This document shows, in pieces, positions 24,236 to 30,390 of a stretch of 30,390 bases of DNA. The position numbers and the translations under genes are program-made. Where the stretch lies: positions 1-30,390 of the forward strand of contig JAGKVE010000018.1 in NCBI GenBank assembly GCA_021152555.1. Reading direction: 5' to 3'. Source of the stretch: Bacteroidia bacterium. GTDB lineage: Bacteria > Bacteroidota > Bacteroidia > Bacteroidales > Paludibacteraceae. Positions within the stretch are counted from its first letter, which is position 1, and the number at the start of each line of letters is the position of its first letter. The notes beneath the pieces are model-generated. The model was given only the letters and a program-made list of their open reading frames with translations. It did not search any database and had not been told where the DNA came from.

Positions 24236-26254
24236 ATGAAAAAACTTTTATTAACGCTTGCAGTGATCACATGTATGACAACAGCTTGCACAACTAAACA
24301 ACAGACAACCGGTATCGACCTCTCTAATCTGGATACGACCGCGATACCACAGAATGATTTTTATCAGTTCGCTTGTGGCGGATGGATGGCCAATAACCCT
24401 CTTACCCCCGAATATAGCCGCTTCGGTTCGTTTGACAAACTCGCGCTTAACAACCTTGAGCAGGTCAACGGACTTATTCAGGACATCGCTTCCGAGAAAC
24501 ATATCCAAGGCTCTATTGAACAGAAGATTGGCGATGTCTATAACCTTGCTATGGATACTGCACGAAGGGACCGTGAAGGTATTGAACCGGTGCGGAAAAT
24601 CCTCGATGAAATCGAAGGAATTGAAGCACGTGAGGAACTATCCGCTGCGCTCGGCAAGGCGATGGATTACCAACTATGGGCTATGTATGTTGATGCGGAC
24701 GCGATGAATAGTTCCATGAATATCCTCAATGAGTATCAGGCGGGGTTCTCGCTCGGAGAAAAAGAGTATTATATAGATAATGACGAGCGCACGCGCGCGA
24801 TACGGGACGCATACGTTGCGTATGTAGAGAAGATGTTTGGCCTCTTCGGGTTTGACGAGCCCGCAGTCAAGGCGCAGACGGTTCTCCGCCTTGAGACGCG
24901 TCTTGCACGCGCTGCATACAGCAATGTAGAGTTGCGTGATCCGCAGGCAAATTATAATAAGATGTCTGTCAAAGAACTTCAGGATCTCGTTCCGCAGGTC
25001 GATTGGAAGACCTATTTTGCATCTTTAGGTGTGGAGTTGGACAGCCTTTCGGTTGGCCAGATACCGCACCTTCAGGAGGCTGGACGCATGTTGGACGAAG
25101 AGCCGCTTGAGGACCTCAAGACCCTCTTTGTATGGCAGGTAATCGAGGGGGCTTCGTCATATCTCACATCCGAGATATACATGACTTCGTTCGATTTCTA
25201 CGGGAAAGTGTTATCAGGAAGAGAGGAGCCGAGCCCGTTATGGAAACGTGCAGTCGGTATTGTCAATGGAACGCTCGGAGAGGCGGTAGGCCAGATGTAC
25301 GTTAAGAAATACTTCCCCGAAGAGAATAAGGAACGTATGCTTGCTCTCGTCCGTAATCTGCAGAAGGCACTGGGTATTCGTATCGAGAACCTTGCATGGA
25401 TGAGTGATGAGACCAAAGCGAAAGCACTGGAGAAACTCAATGCCATCACCATCAAGATCGGTTATCCGGATACATGGCGCGATTACACAGCTTTGGATAT
25501 CAATGCCGAAGATACGTATTATGCCAACCTTCAGCGTGCTGCTAAGTTTGAGCAGCAGTATAGTCTCAGTTTTTTGGGCAAACCGGTGGACAAGACCAAA
25601 TGGTACATGACGCCGCAAACAGTCAATGCTTATTATAATCCATCCTCCAACGAAATCTGTTTCCCTGCGGGTATTTTGCAGTATCCGTTCTTTGATATGA
25701 GTGCTGATGACGCGTTCAACTACGGGGCAATCGGCGTTGTAATCGGGCATGAGATGACGCACGGGTTCGATGACCAGGGGTGCCAGTTCGACAAGGACGG
25801 CAACATGCTCAACTGGTGGACAGCAGAAGACAAAGCGGCATTCGATGCGCGTACCAAAGTGATGGAGGAGGCGTTCAACCGCATTGAGGTAGCTCCCGGT
25901 GTGCATGCTAACGGAGCCTTTACGCTTGGAGAGAACATAGCGGACCATGGTGGTTTGCAGGTTTCATATCTTGCTTTCTGCCTCAATGAGGAGGCGAAAC
26001 CTGAAGCGGACAGGCTGCGGCCCCGTGACGGCTTTACCCCTGCTCAGCGTTTCTTCCTCGCCTATGCCAACGTGTGGGCGGGCAACATACGTCCCGAGGA
26101 AATTCTGCAACGCACCAAGTCCGATCCTCACTCGTTGGGCAGATGGCGTGTCAATGGTGCTCTCCCGCAGATAAATGCGTGGTATGAGGCATGGGATGTT
26201 ACTCCTGAATCCCCCATGTACATCGCACCGGAAAACCGCGTAAGTATATGGTAA
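24236..26254 (+). CDS. M13 family zinc metallopeptidase (neprilysin/PepO-like) lipoprotein
   Basis: Exported endopeptidase of 672 residues, anchored as a lipoprotein (lipobox MTTAC, Cys18). The N-terminal half is the helical cap typical of neprilysins and starts with the M13 opening DFYQFACGGWMANNPL. The zinc site is HEMTH (His505, His509) in GHEMTHGFDDQG, with the third ligand Glu566 in ENIADHGG. The NAYYNPSSNEICFPAGILQ stretch supplies the conserved substrate-binding NAYY. It likely cleaves peptides in the periplasm or at the surface. The gene stands alone, with its own promoter and a strong terminator. Confidence 0.96.
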   Translation: MKKLLLTLAVITCMTTACTTKQQTTGIDLSNLDTTAIPQNDFYQFACGGWMANNPLTPEYSRFGSFDKLALNNLEQVNGLIQDIASEKHIQGSIEQKIGDVYNLAMDTARRDREGIEPVRKILDEIEGIEAREELSAALGKAMDYQLWAMYVDADAMNSSMNILNEYQAGFSLGEKEYYIDNDERTRAIRDAYVAYVEKMFGLFGFDEPAVKAQTVLRLETRLARAAYSNVELRDPQANYNKMSVKELQDLVPQVDWKTYFASLGVELDSLSVGQIPHLQEAGRMLDEEPLEDLKTLFVWQVIEGASSYLTSEIYMTSFDFYGKVLSGREEPSPLWKRAVGIVNGTLGEAVGQMYVKKYFPEENKERMLALVRNLQKALGIRIENLAWMSDETKAKALEKLNAITIKIGYPDTWRDYTALDINAEDTYYANLQRAAKFEQQYSLSFLGKPVDKTKWYMTPQTVNAYYNPSSNEICFPAGILQYPFFDMSADDAFNYGAIGVVIGHEMTHGFDDQGCQFDKDGNMLNWWTAEDKAAFDARTKVMEEAFNRIEVAPGVHANGAFTLGENIADHGGLQVSYLAFCLNEEAKPEADRLRPRDGFTPAQRFFLAYANVWAGNIRPEEILQRTKSDPHSLGRWRVNGALPQINAWYEAWDVTPESPMYIAPENRVSIW

Positions 26255-26275
26255 AAAAGAGCACCAAGTGAAAAG

Positions 26276-26312
26276 AACCCCGAAAGTTAAGTACAATACT
26301 TTCGGGGTTTTT
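26276..26312 (+). terminator. Rho-independent terminator after the M13 peptidase gene
   Basis: Arms of 12 bp (AACCCCGAAAGT and ACTTTCGGGGTT) with a 10-nt loop, followed by a T run ending at 26312. It starts 22 bp after the stop codon. It is the only strong intrinsic terminator I see in the window. Confidence 0.93.
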
Positions 26313-26355
26313 CATTGTGCGGATATTCTCAGTACACGCTGCGGTTATTCTGTGG

Positions 26356-26455
26356 TTATCTTATTAATTTGTCTATAGTTCGTTAATAATTCGTTAATAG
26401 TTCGTCAATAATTCGTGAATAATTCGTGAATAGTTCGTGTGTAATTCGTCGCAAG
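26356..26455. repeat. Array C: 11-bp tandem repeats upstream of a lipoprotein operon
   Basis: This array fills much of a 359-bp gap (26255-26613) that also holds the M13 terminator and the next promoter. After TTATCT (26356-26361) and 6 bp come eight 11-bp units in perfect phase: TTTGTCTATAG (26368), TTCGTTAATAA (26379), TTCGTTAATAG (26390), TTCGTCAATAA (26401), TTCGTGAATAA (26412), TTCGTGAATAG (26423), TTCGTGTGTAA (26434) and TTCGTCGCAAG (26445-26455). The units fit the same consensus, YTCGWTAAYRR, as arrays A and B with more T and A. It ends 76 bp before the next promoter's -33 box. Confidence 0.9.
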
Positions 26456-26531
26456 CTGCATGAAATCAGGAGCAAAGACAGTAATGATTTTTAGAATATT
26501 TGCATATATTCCTGCTTTTTTTGTTCTAACT

Positions 26532-26563
26532 CTTGTGTATGTCATGAAAAAAGTGTACCTTTG
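26532..26563 (+). promoter_or_regulatory. Promoter of the 26614-27719 lipoprotein run
   Basis: CTTG at 26532-26535, 20-bp spacer, TACCTTTG at 26556-26563. As at rmlA, the -7 box is one arm of an inverted repeat, ACCTTTGC-AGTC-GCAAAGGT (26557-26576), so the transcript would begin inside it. Leader about 45 nt. Confidence 0.85.
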
Positions 26564-26613
26564 CAGTCGCAAAGGTTTTAGGGGATTGTACTAATCATTT
26601 GAAACAGAAAAAT

Positions 26614-27051
26614 ATGAAATTAGAAGTAAGAAATATTCGTCTAACGGGTGTGGTAGTCTGTACGTTATGCCTATGCGCATTGTTTGGATGCAAAGACAAG
26701 AACAAGCCGGATTCGCGCTATGGCGAAGTAGAAAAGCCTTCATGGACTATCCCGTCGGACTATGATTATACCTCGTCAATGACGGCTATCATCCGTGTGG
26801 ACAGTATGGAATCATCAGCAGATGATATGCTTGCAGCCTTTTCGGGTGATAAGTGTTACGGAATAGCTGAATACAAAGACGGTTTGTTCTATCTTTATAT
26901 AGCCGGTGGCGGTGAGAGTACCGTGATGCTCAAACTATGGTCCGCTCACTATAAGAATATCTTCGTATCCTCGCCCATCCCCTACGAGAACGATTCGCTG
27001 CTCGGAACAGTAGCTGCTCCGTACGTACCTGTATTTACCGTGTCAAAATGA
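26614..27051 (+). CDS. Lipoprotein with a Bacteroidota-type beta-sandwich-like domain
   Basis: Exported lipoprotein of 145 residues, lipobox LFGC with Cys26. The mature part (about 47-145) reads as alternating strands: SSMTAIIRVDS, DDMLAAFSGDKCYGIAEY, GLFYLYIAGGG, VMLKLWSA. This pattern (MTaiV, laAFsGdecrGia, then ylyi.G) recurs in Bacteroidota secreted proteins, often beside sorting domains; I know no function. ATG 26614 is preferred over an in-frame TTG at 26599. The stop overlaps the next gene (ATGA), so it is co-transcribed with the DUF5715-like lipoprotein. Confidence 0.7.
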   Translation: MKLEVRNIRLTGVVVCTLCLCALFGCKDKNKPDSRYGEVEKPSWTIPSDYDYTSSMTAIIRVDSMESSADDMLAAFSGDKCYGIAEYKDGLFYLYIAGGGESTVMLKLWSAHYKNIFVSSPIPYENDSLLGTVAAPYVPVFTVSK

Positions 27052-27719
27052 GAGATTGCGCAGGAATTTTTCTCTTAACCGCGGTATTGCTCATGGTATC
27101 GTGCAGCAATAACGGTGGACAGTCGGGCGAGAGTATAACGGAAGATCATCTGGTGCAATACCCGGGCCGCACGTTTGAGTATCGGATGAAGTTTAACGAC
27201 CTTCAGTCGAAACAACATGCTGTTGCGTCGTGTATAGGTTTGCCCCGTCCTCCCCGTGACCGTCAAGATGCGGCATCGATGCGCAGGCAGTTGGTGGAAG
27301 TAAAGACGAATGAGAATTATATCGTTGACAGCCTTACGCACTCCGTTCCGTTTCTCATCCCTTCCGCCAAACGTGAGTTAGACAATATAGGCGCTGAATG
27401 GGCGGATATTCTTCACCGCAACGGATTACCTCATTACCGGTTTTACGTCACGAGTATATTGCGTACAGAAACGGATATCCGTGCGTTGCAGCGCAGCGGC
27501 AATATCAATTCTGTTACGCAGAGTTGCCACTGTTACGGAACGACGTTCGACCTCGCGTATATGCGTTACGATAAGGTAACGCGTACGCGCGATTATATGC
27601 ACGAGGATAATCTTAAACTGGTTCTCGGCCAGGTGCTGCTCAATCATCAGCGAGCGGGCAAGATATACGTCAAATACGAATGGAAACAAAGCTGTTTCCA
27701 CATAACGGTCCGCCAATAA
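27048..27719 (+). CDS. DUF5715-like lipoprotein with an M15-type peptidase signature
   Basis: Exported lipoprotein of 223 residues, lipobox LMVSC (Cys19). The region 130-223 carries a D-Ala-D-Ala peptidase-like pattern: VTSILRT (134-140), then S-x-H-x-x-G-x-x-x-D as SCHCYGTTFD with His161 and Asp168, and a late CFHITV with His218. These match the HxxxxxxD plus distant His zinc ligands of peptidase family M15 (VanX, DD-carboxypeptidases). The E-x-x-H form of the third site is not exact (Glu211 is seven residues before His218). Likely role: peptidoglycan modification, but activity is an inference. It follows the beta-sandwich lipoprotein with a 4-bp overlap. Confidence 0.7.
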   Translation: MRDCAGIFLLTAVLLMVSCSNNGGQSGESITEDHLVQYPGRTFEYRMKFNDLQSKQHAVASCIGLPRPPRDRQDAASMRRQLVEVKTNENYIVDSLTHSVPFLIPSAKRELDNIGAEWADILHRNGLPHYRFYVTSILRTETDIRALQRSGNINSVTQSCHCYGTTFDLAYMRYDKVTRTRDYMHEDNLKLVLGQVLLNHQRAGKIYVKYEWKQSCFHITVRQ

Positions 27720-27726
27720 TAAAATC

Positions 27727-27822
27727 ATGTCGTTAGCAAAGTTGATAGGACGCGTGTCCCTTGGACTGATAGGGGGATTATCGTGTGTAGCGTTGCTGTT
27801 AGTAGTAACAGCGGGCTCTTGA
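27727..27822 (+). CDS. Possible 31-residue membrane peptide
   Basis: ATG at 27727, 7 bp after the DUF5715-like gene, to TGA at 27820-27822. The product has two basic residues (Lys5, Arg9) and then a continuous hydrophobic run (about 10-30) with Gly pairs, ending SSer-like at TAGS. It looks like a single membrane anchor or signal-like peptide. It sits in the right direction and spacing for the operon and ends in a weak hairpin. I do not recognise a family. Short frames of this kind arise by chance, so it is provisional. Confidence 0.4.
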   Translation: MSLAKLIGRVSLGLIGGLSCVALLLVVTAGS

Positions 27823-27862
27823 CGCCCTGCGTTTCAATTTCGGTATAGGTTACCCGTTCTAA

Positions 27863-28072
27863 TCAACGCTTTTTTTCTTTCTCGCAGACATCTAACAATC
27901 CGCATTCGTTACAAACGTCATTGCAATCCTCGGTGTTTGTTGTTTGCGTCAGTTTTTGCGCGTCAGAAGACGTTTTTTCCGCGTTGCGGCATTTGGTTTT
28001 AATGCGCTCGTTCACCTCAATAAGGGAGAGAACGATAACCGCCATGATAACAAAGGCAATTAAGGCTTTCAT
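27863..28072 (-). CDS. Small membrane protein with a C-terminal cysteine cluster, coupled to parE
   Basis: 69 residues: one N-terminal transmembrane helix (about 2-19), a charged linker, and a cluster Cys50-x3-Cys54-x2-Cys57-x5-Cys63 (CNDVCNECGLLDVC) in an acidic setting, then a basic end. The ATG overlaps the parE stop (ATGA), which supports translation. The Cx2Cx5C part suggests metal or iron-sulfur binding or disulfide redox chemistry facing the cytosol if the helix acts as an anchor with its end inside. I do not recognise the family; it recalls in general form the small Cys-rich anchors found with FeoB but has a different spacing. Confidence 0.75.
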   Translation of the reverse strand: MKALIAFVIMAVIVLSLIEVNERIKTKCRNAEKTSSDAQKLTQTTNTEDCNDVCNECGLLDVCEKEKKR

Positions 28073-29988
28073 GCTTCTTCAAAATCTTCGACTTTGTCTT
28101 CCTCAATGACGAGATTGTCGATGATAAACTGCTGTCGTTCAGTGGTATTCTTACCCATGTAATAAGCTAACAGTTCTTTCACGTTGTCGTCCTTTCTGAG
28201 CGTCACCTGATCCAGACGGATACCGGCTCCGATGAAACCTTTGAACTCGTCCGGCGATATTTCTCCGAGCCCTTTGAATCGGGTAATCTCCGGTGTTTTG
28301 ATTTTAGAAACCGCTTTCTGGCGTTCTTCCTCGGAGTAACAATAAATGGTCTGGTTCTTATCCTTAACGCGGAAAAGCGGCGTTTGGAGAATATAGACGT
28401 GTCCTTTTTTGACGAGGTCAGGGAAGAACTGAAGGAAGAATGTGAGCATCAAGAGCCGTATGTGCATACCATCGACATCGGCATCGGTAGCAATAATCAC
28501 TTTGTTGTAACGCAGTTCGTCCAATCCGTCCTCAATGTTCAGTGCAGACTGGAGACAGTTGAACTCTTCGTTTTCATAGACCACCGATTTGCTCAGTCCG
28601 TAACTATTGAGCGGTTTTCCTCGGAGTGAGAAAACGGCTTGTGTGCGAACGTCGCGGCTCTTGGTGATAGAACCTGAAGCCGAAAGACCCTCTGTGATAA
28701 AAATACAACTTTCAAGCCTCAAGTCATCATCCGCGTCCTTGGCAGACTTGACAGGTTTGGCATCGTTGAGGTGAATCTGGCAATCACGCAGTTTTGGGTT
28801 GTTGACGAGGTTCTTTTTGGCGCGTTCACGTGCTGCTTTCGTCACTCCGGCGATGGCTTTGCGCTCTTTCTCGGAGTCCTGAATCTTTTGCAGCATGATT
28901 TCCACTGTCTTCGGCGTTTTATGGAGATAGTTATCCAGTTGCTGCTTGACGAAATCATTGACGAACTTATTGACGGAAAGTCCTCCAGTAGGGCTCATGT
29001 CTTTAGAGCCGAGTTTGACTTTTGTCTGGCTCTCGAAGACGGGTTCCTCCACGTTGATGGCTATCGCTCCGACCACTCCGTTACGAATGTCCGCGAGTTC
29101 CTGATTTTTATTGAAAAACTCTTTGATAGTTCGTCCGATAGCCTCCCGGTAGGCAGTCTGGTGCGTACCGCCCTGAATGGTATGCTGCCCGTTGACGAAG
29201 GAGTAATATTCATCGCCGTTCTGGTCGGTGTGGGTCAAGGCGAGTTCTATGTCTTCGCCCTTCAAATGGATAATCGGATAGAGCGGATTGACCGTCATAT
29301 TCTCCGTGAGCAAGTCCAAAAGCCCATTTTTGGAAACAAATTTCTTGCCGTTGTAAATGAGTGTGAGTCCTGTATTGAGGTAGGCATAGTTTCGTAACAA
29401 CTCCTCTATGTAATCATCGCGGAAATGGTAGTTTTCAAAAAGTCCTTTGCAGTCATCAGGCACAAACTCGATGATGGTACCTCTTTTTTCGGGTCCGTTA
29501 TAGGGCAAAATCCCGCTATCTGAAGTGAGTTTTCCACGTGAGAACTCGGCGCGTCTTGTTTTTCCTTCGCGGAAGGATTCAACGGCGAAGAAAGAGGAAA
29601 GTGCGTTGACTGCTTTCGTACCGACACCGTTCAGGCCGACGGATTTTTTGAAAGCCTTGCTGTCATATTTACCGCCTGTATTGAGCATGCTGACCACTTC
29701 AACCAGTTTGCCTAAAGGAATACCACGTCCAAAGTCCCGTACGCGAACTTTTCCGTCCACCACGTCCACTTCAATCACTTTGCCTTCCCCCATTCGGAAC
29801 TCGTCAATGGAGTTATCAATACTCTCTTTAATGAGCACATAGATACCGTCGTCGGAGTGCGAACCATCGCCCAACTTACCGATATACATACCCGGCCTCC
29901 GGCGGATATGCTCCATGTCGTCGAGGTGGATAATGTTCTCTTCGCCGTATTCTACGGACGGTGAATTTATCTCGTCAATTTCTGCCAT
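28069..29988 (-). CDS. parE: DNA topoisomerase IV subunit B (ParE, GyrB/ParE family)
   Basis: ATPase subunit of the type IIA topoisomerase that decatenates chromosomes. The 639 residues start with NIIHLDDMEHIRRRPGMYIG; the GHKL site has Glu55 and Asn59 (ESIDNS), DFGRGIP (85-91) and GLNGVGTKAVNAL (118-130); QTK is near 340. The TOPRIM part has Glu433 (EGLSASG) and Asp502, 504, 506 (DADVDG). EGLSASG with SRDV.TQAVFSLRGKPLN is, as I recall, the Bacteroidota ParE form; GyrB usually has EGDSAGG. Start 29988 is preferred: the frame is open to 30036 but crosses the -7 box. Its partner parC is not in the window. Confidence 0.93.
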   Translation of the reverse strand: MAEIDEINSPSVEYGEENIIHLDDMEHIRRRPGMYIGKLGDGSHSDDGIYVLIKESIDNSIDEFRMGEGKVIEVDVVDGKVRVRDFGRGIPLGKLVEVVSMLNTGGKYDSKAFKKSVGLNGVGTKAVNALSSFFAVESFREGKTRRAEFSRGKLTSDSGILPYNGPEKRGTIIEFVPDDCKGLFENYHFRDDYIEELLRNYAYLNTGLTLIYNGKKFVSKNGLLDLLTENMTVNPLYPIIHLKGEDIELALTHTDQNGDEYYSFVNGQHTIQGGTHQTAYREAIGRTIKEFFNKNQELADIRNGVVGAIAINVEEPVFESQTKVKLGSKDMSPTGGLSVNKFVNDFVKQQLDNYLHKTPKTVEIMLQKIQDSEKERKAIAGVTKAARERAKKNLVNNPKLRDCQIHLNDAKPVKSAKDADDDLRLESCIFITEGLSASGSITKSRDVRTQAVFSLRGKPLNSYGLSKSVVYENEEFNCLQSALNIEDGLDELRYNKVIIATDADVDGMHIRLLMLTFFLQFFPDLVKKGHVYILQTPLFRVKDKNQTIYCYSEEERQKAVSKIKTPEITRFKGLGEISPDEFKGFIGAGIRLDQVTLRKDDNVKELLAYYMGKNTTERQQFIIDNLVIEEDKVEDFEEA

Positions 29989-30006
29989 AATCGTACAAAT
30001 CGGCTG

Positions 30007-30037
30007 CAAAGGTACAAAAAAAACCTCAAATAACAAA
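30007..30037 (-). promoter_or_regulatory. Promoter of parE
   Basis: Minus strand: TTTG (30037-30034), 19-bp spacer, TACCTTTG (30014-30007). Leader of about 15 nt. It settles the parE start. Confidence 0.88.
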
Positions 30038-30053
30038 ATAAATGGTCACAAAA

Positions 30054-30085
30054 TTTGCGTATATAAATTTTTTTTAGTAATTTTG
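30054..30085 (+). promoter_or_regulatory. Rightward promoter at the window edge
   Basis: TTTG at 30054-30057, 20-bp spacer, TAATTTTG at 30078-30085. The -33 region reads TTTGCGTATATAAA. It is divergent from the parE promoter. No gene follows within 300 bp, so it drives either a gene beyond the edge with a long leader, or a non-coding RNA containing array B. Confidence 0.8.
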
Positions 30086-30103
30086 CGCACTTTTTGTGTG
30101 TCG

Positions 30104-30130
30104 TACGCGTTGTGTACGCGTTCTACGCGT
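30104..30130. repeat. Three ACGCGT palindromes in 26 bp
   Basis: TACGCGT at 30104, 30115 and 30124, with spacing 11 and 9 bp, each centred on the palindrome ACGCGT. They lie at about +15 to +40 of the rightward promoter and upstream of array B. They could be an operator cluster or part of the leader RNA. Confidence 0.6.
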
Positions 30131-30176
30131 GCGAAAAGGGAGCGAAGGAAGTTGGGTATAGGAAGTGGAAGGATTC

Positions 30177-30273
30177 CGATTATCTCTCGATAACGACTCG
30201 ATAACGACTCGATAACGACTCGATAAAACCTCGATAATGGTTCGAGCGCGGTTCGGTAAAAACTCCGGCTCAC
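30177..30273. repeat. Array B: 11-bp tandem repeats right of parE
   Basis: The same leader as array A, CGATTATCT (30177-30185), then eight 11-bp units in perfect phase: CTCGATAACGA (30186, 30197, 30208), CTCGATAAAAC (30219), CTCGATAATGG (30230), TTCGAGCGCGG (30241), TTCGGTAAAAA (30252) and CTCCGGCTCAC (30263-30273). The order of unit types (perfect units, a TCGAGC unit, a TTCGG unit) parallels array A. It lies about 90 bp downstream of the rightward promoter. Confidence 0.9.
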
Positions 30274-30390
30274 ACTCAAGTAACAAACAACAAAAATAAA
30301 CGAACTATATTAAAAAAGTGACAAAAAAATGATATTTTACGCTAATGTTGATACATATCCATCTATATAAGGTCGATTGTTAGTGACGAC
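30274..30390. other. Right-edge sequence without a supported gene
   Basis: 117 AT-rich bases after array B. I see no open frame beyond a 13-codon one from 30330, no promoter that meets the consensus and no RNA gene. Together with 29989-30273 this makes a 402-bp gap holding two divergent promoters, three ACGCGT sites and array B. Confidence 0.6.

Noticed and set aside
26499..26512. TTTGCATATATT as a -33 box
   Set aside because: It is 53 bp from the nearest -7 box (26556), while a CTTG is at the right distance; perhaps a relic.
26599..26613. TTG start for the 26614 lipoprotein
   Set aside because: The ATG five codons later begins a normal lipoprotein signal peptide.
27811..27830. Hairpin GCGGGC/GCCCTGC as terminator
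   Set aside because: Stem has a bulge and no T run follows.
29989..30036. Longer parE start at 30036
   Set aside because: It crosses the parE -7 box, and the usual N-terminus begins at 29988.
30046..30286. Minus-strand open frames over array B with LSSRYR-type repeats
   Set aside because: Same cause: a stop-free repeat on that strand, read in more than one frame. Array C, whose minus strand has stops, gives no such frame.
30343..30350. TAATGTTG as a -7 box near the right edge
   Set aside because: One mismatch in the TTTG part and no -33 TTTG at 19-21 bp upstream.

Overview
The window is chromosomal DNA of a Bacteroidales-type bacterium (phylum Bacteroidota). This rests on three things. Nine promoters fit the Bacteroidota form TTTG-N19/20-TAnnTTTG. 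Start codons lack Shine-Dalgarno sequences. The gene content includes a hybrid two-component system with a periplasmic Reg_prop sensor, a DUF4827 lipoprotein, a DUF5715-like lipoprotein, Bacteroidota-type ParE and GlmM, and many lipoproteins. I cannot name the genus. Almost everything is conserved housekeeping or envelope biology. I see no insertion sequence, prophage, CRISPR array, rRNA or tRNA.

Layout. (1) 1-2811, plus strand: a sirtuin deacylase and MenA, then rmlA with its own promoter. (2) 2812-3004: a gap filled by an 11-bp repeat array. (3) 3005-10049, plus strand: a tightly packed run of HTCS regulator, two FKBP-like lipoproteins, glmM, surE and a small membrane protein. (4) 10033-16315, minus strand: rsfS, ftsH, an M16 peptidase and lpxB, overlapping one another and meeting run 3 tail to tail with a 17-bp coding overlap. 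(5) 16383-19949, minus strand: tdk, priA and a nucleoside kinase. (6) 20086-22344, plus strand: pcrA, divergent from tdk. (7) 22341-24094, minus strand: udk and a two-gene ChrA-type transporter. (8) 24236-26254, plus strand: an M13 metallopeptidase lipoprotein with a strong terminator. (9) 26614-27822, plus strand: two lipoproteins and a possible 31-residue membrane peptide. (10) 27863-29988, minus strand: parE and a coupled small Cys-rich membrane protein. (11) 29989-30390: divergent promoters and another 11-bp array, with no gene.

How the genes work together. Runs 3 and 4 are largely envelope biogenesis: GlmM makes glucosamine-1-phosphate for peptidoglycan and LPS precursors, LpxB makes the lipid A disaccharide, FtsH is the inner-membrane quality-control protease, and several exported lipoproteins and peptidases sit beside them. 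Runs 5, 6 and 10 are DNA metabolism (thymidine kinase, PriA, PcrA, topoisomerase IV B). Adjacent genes are often joined by 4-bp ATGA overlaps (near 6568, 9044, 11124, 17336, 22901, 27048 and 28069), so translational coupling is common.

The most unusual element is non-coding. Three intergenic arrays, each of about eight 11-bp units with consensus YTCGWTAAYRR, lie at 2822-2985, 26356-26455 and 30177-30273. All have the same orientation, two share a leader hairpin, and two lie directly upstream of a plus-strand gene. I do not recognise them as a described element. A second pattern is an extended -33 box, close to TTTGCATATnTCAA, shared by several promoters.
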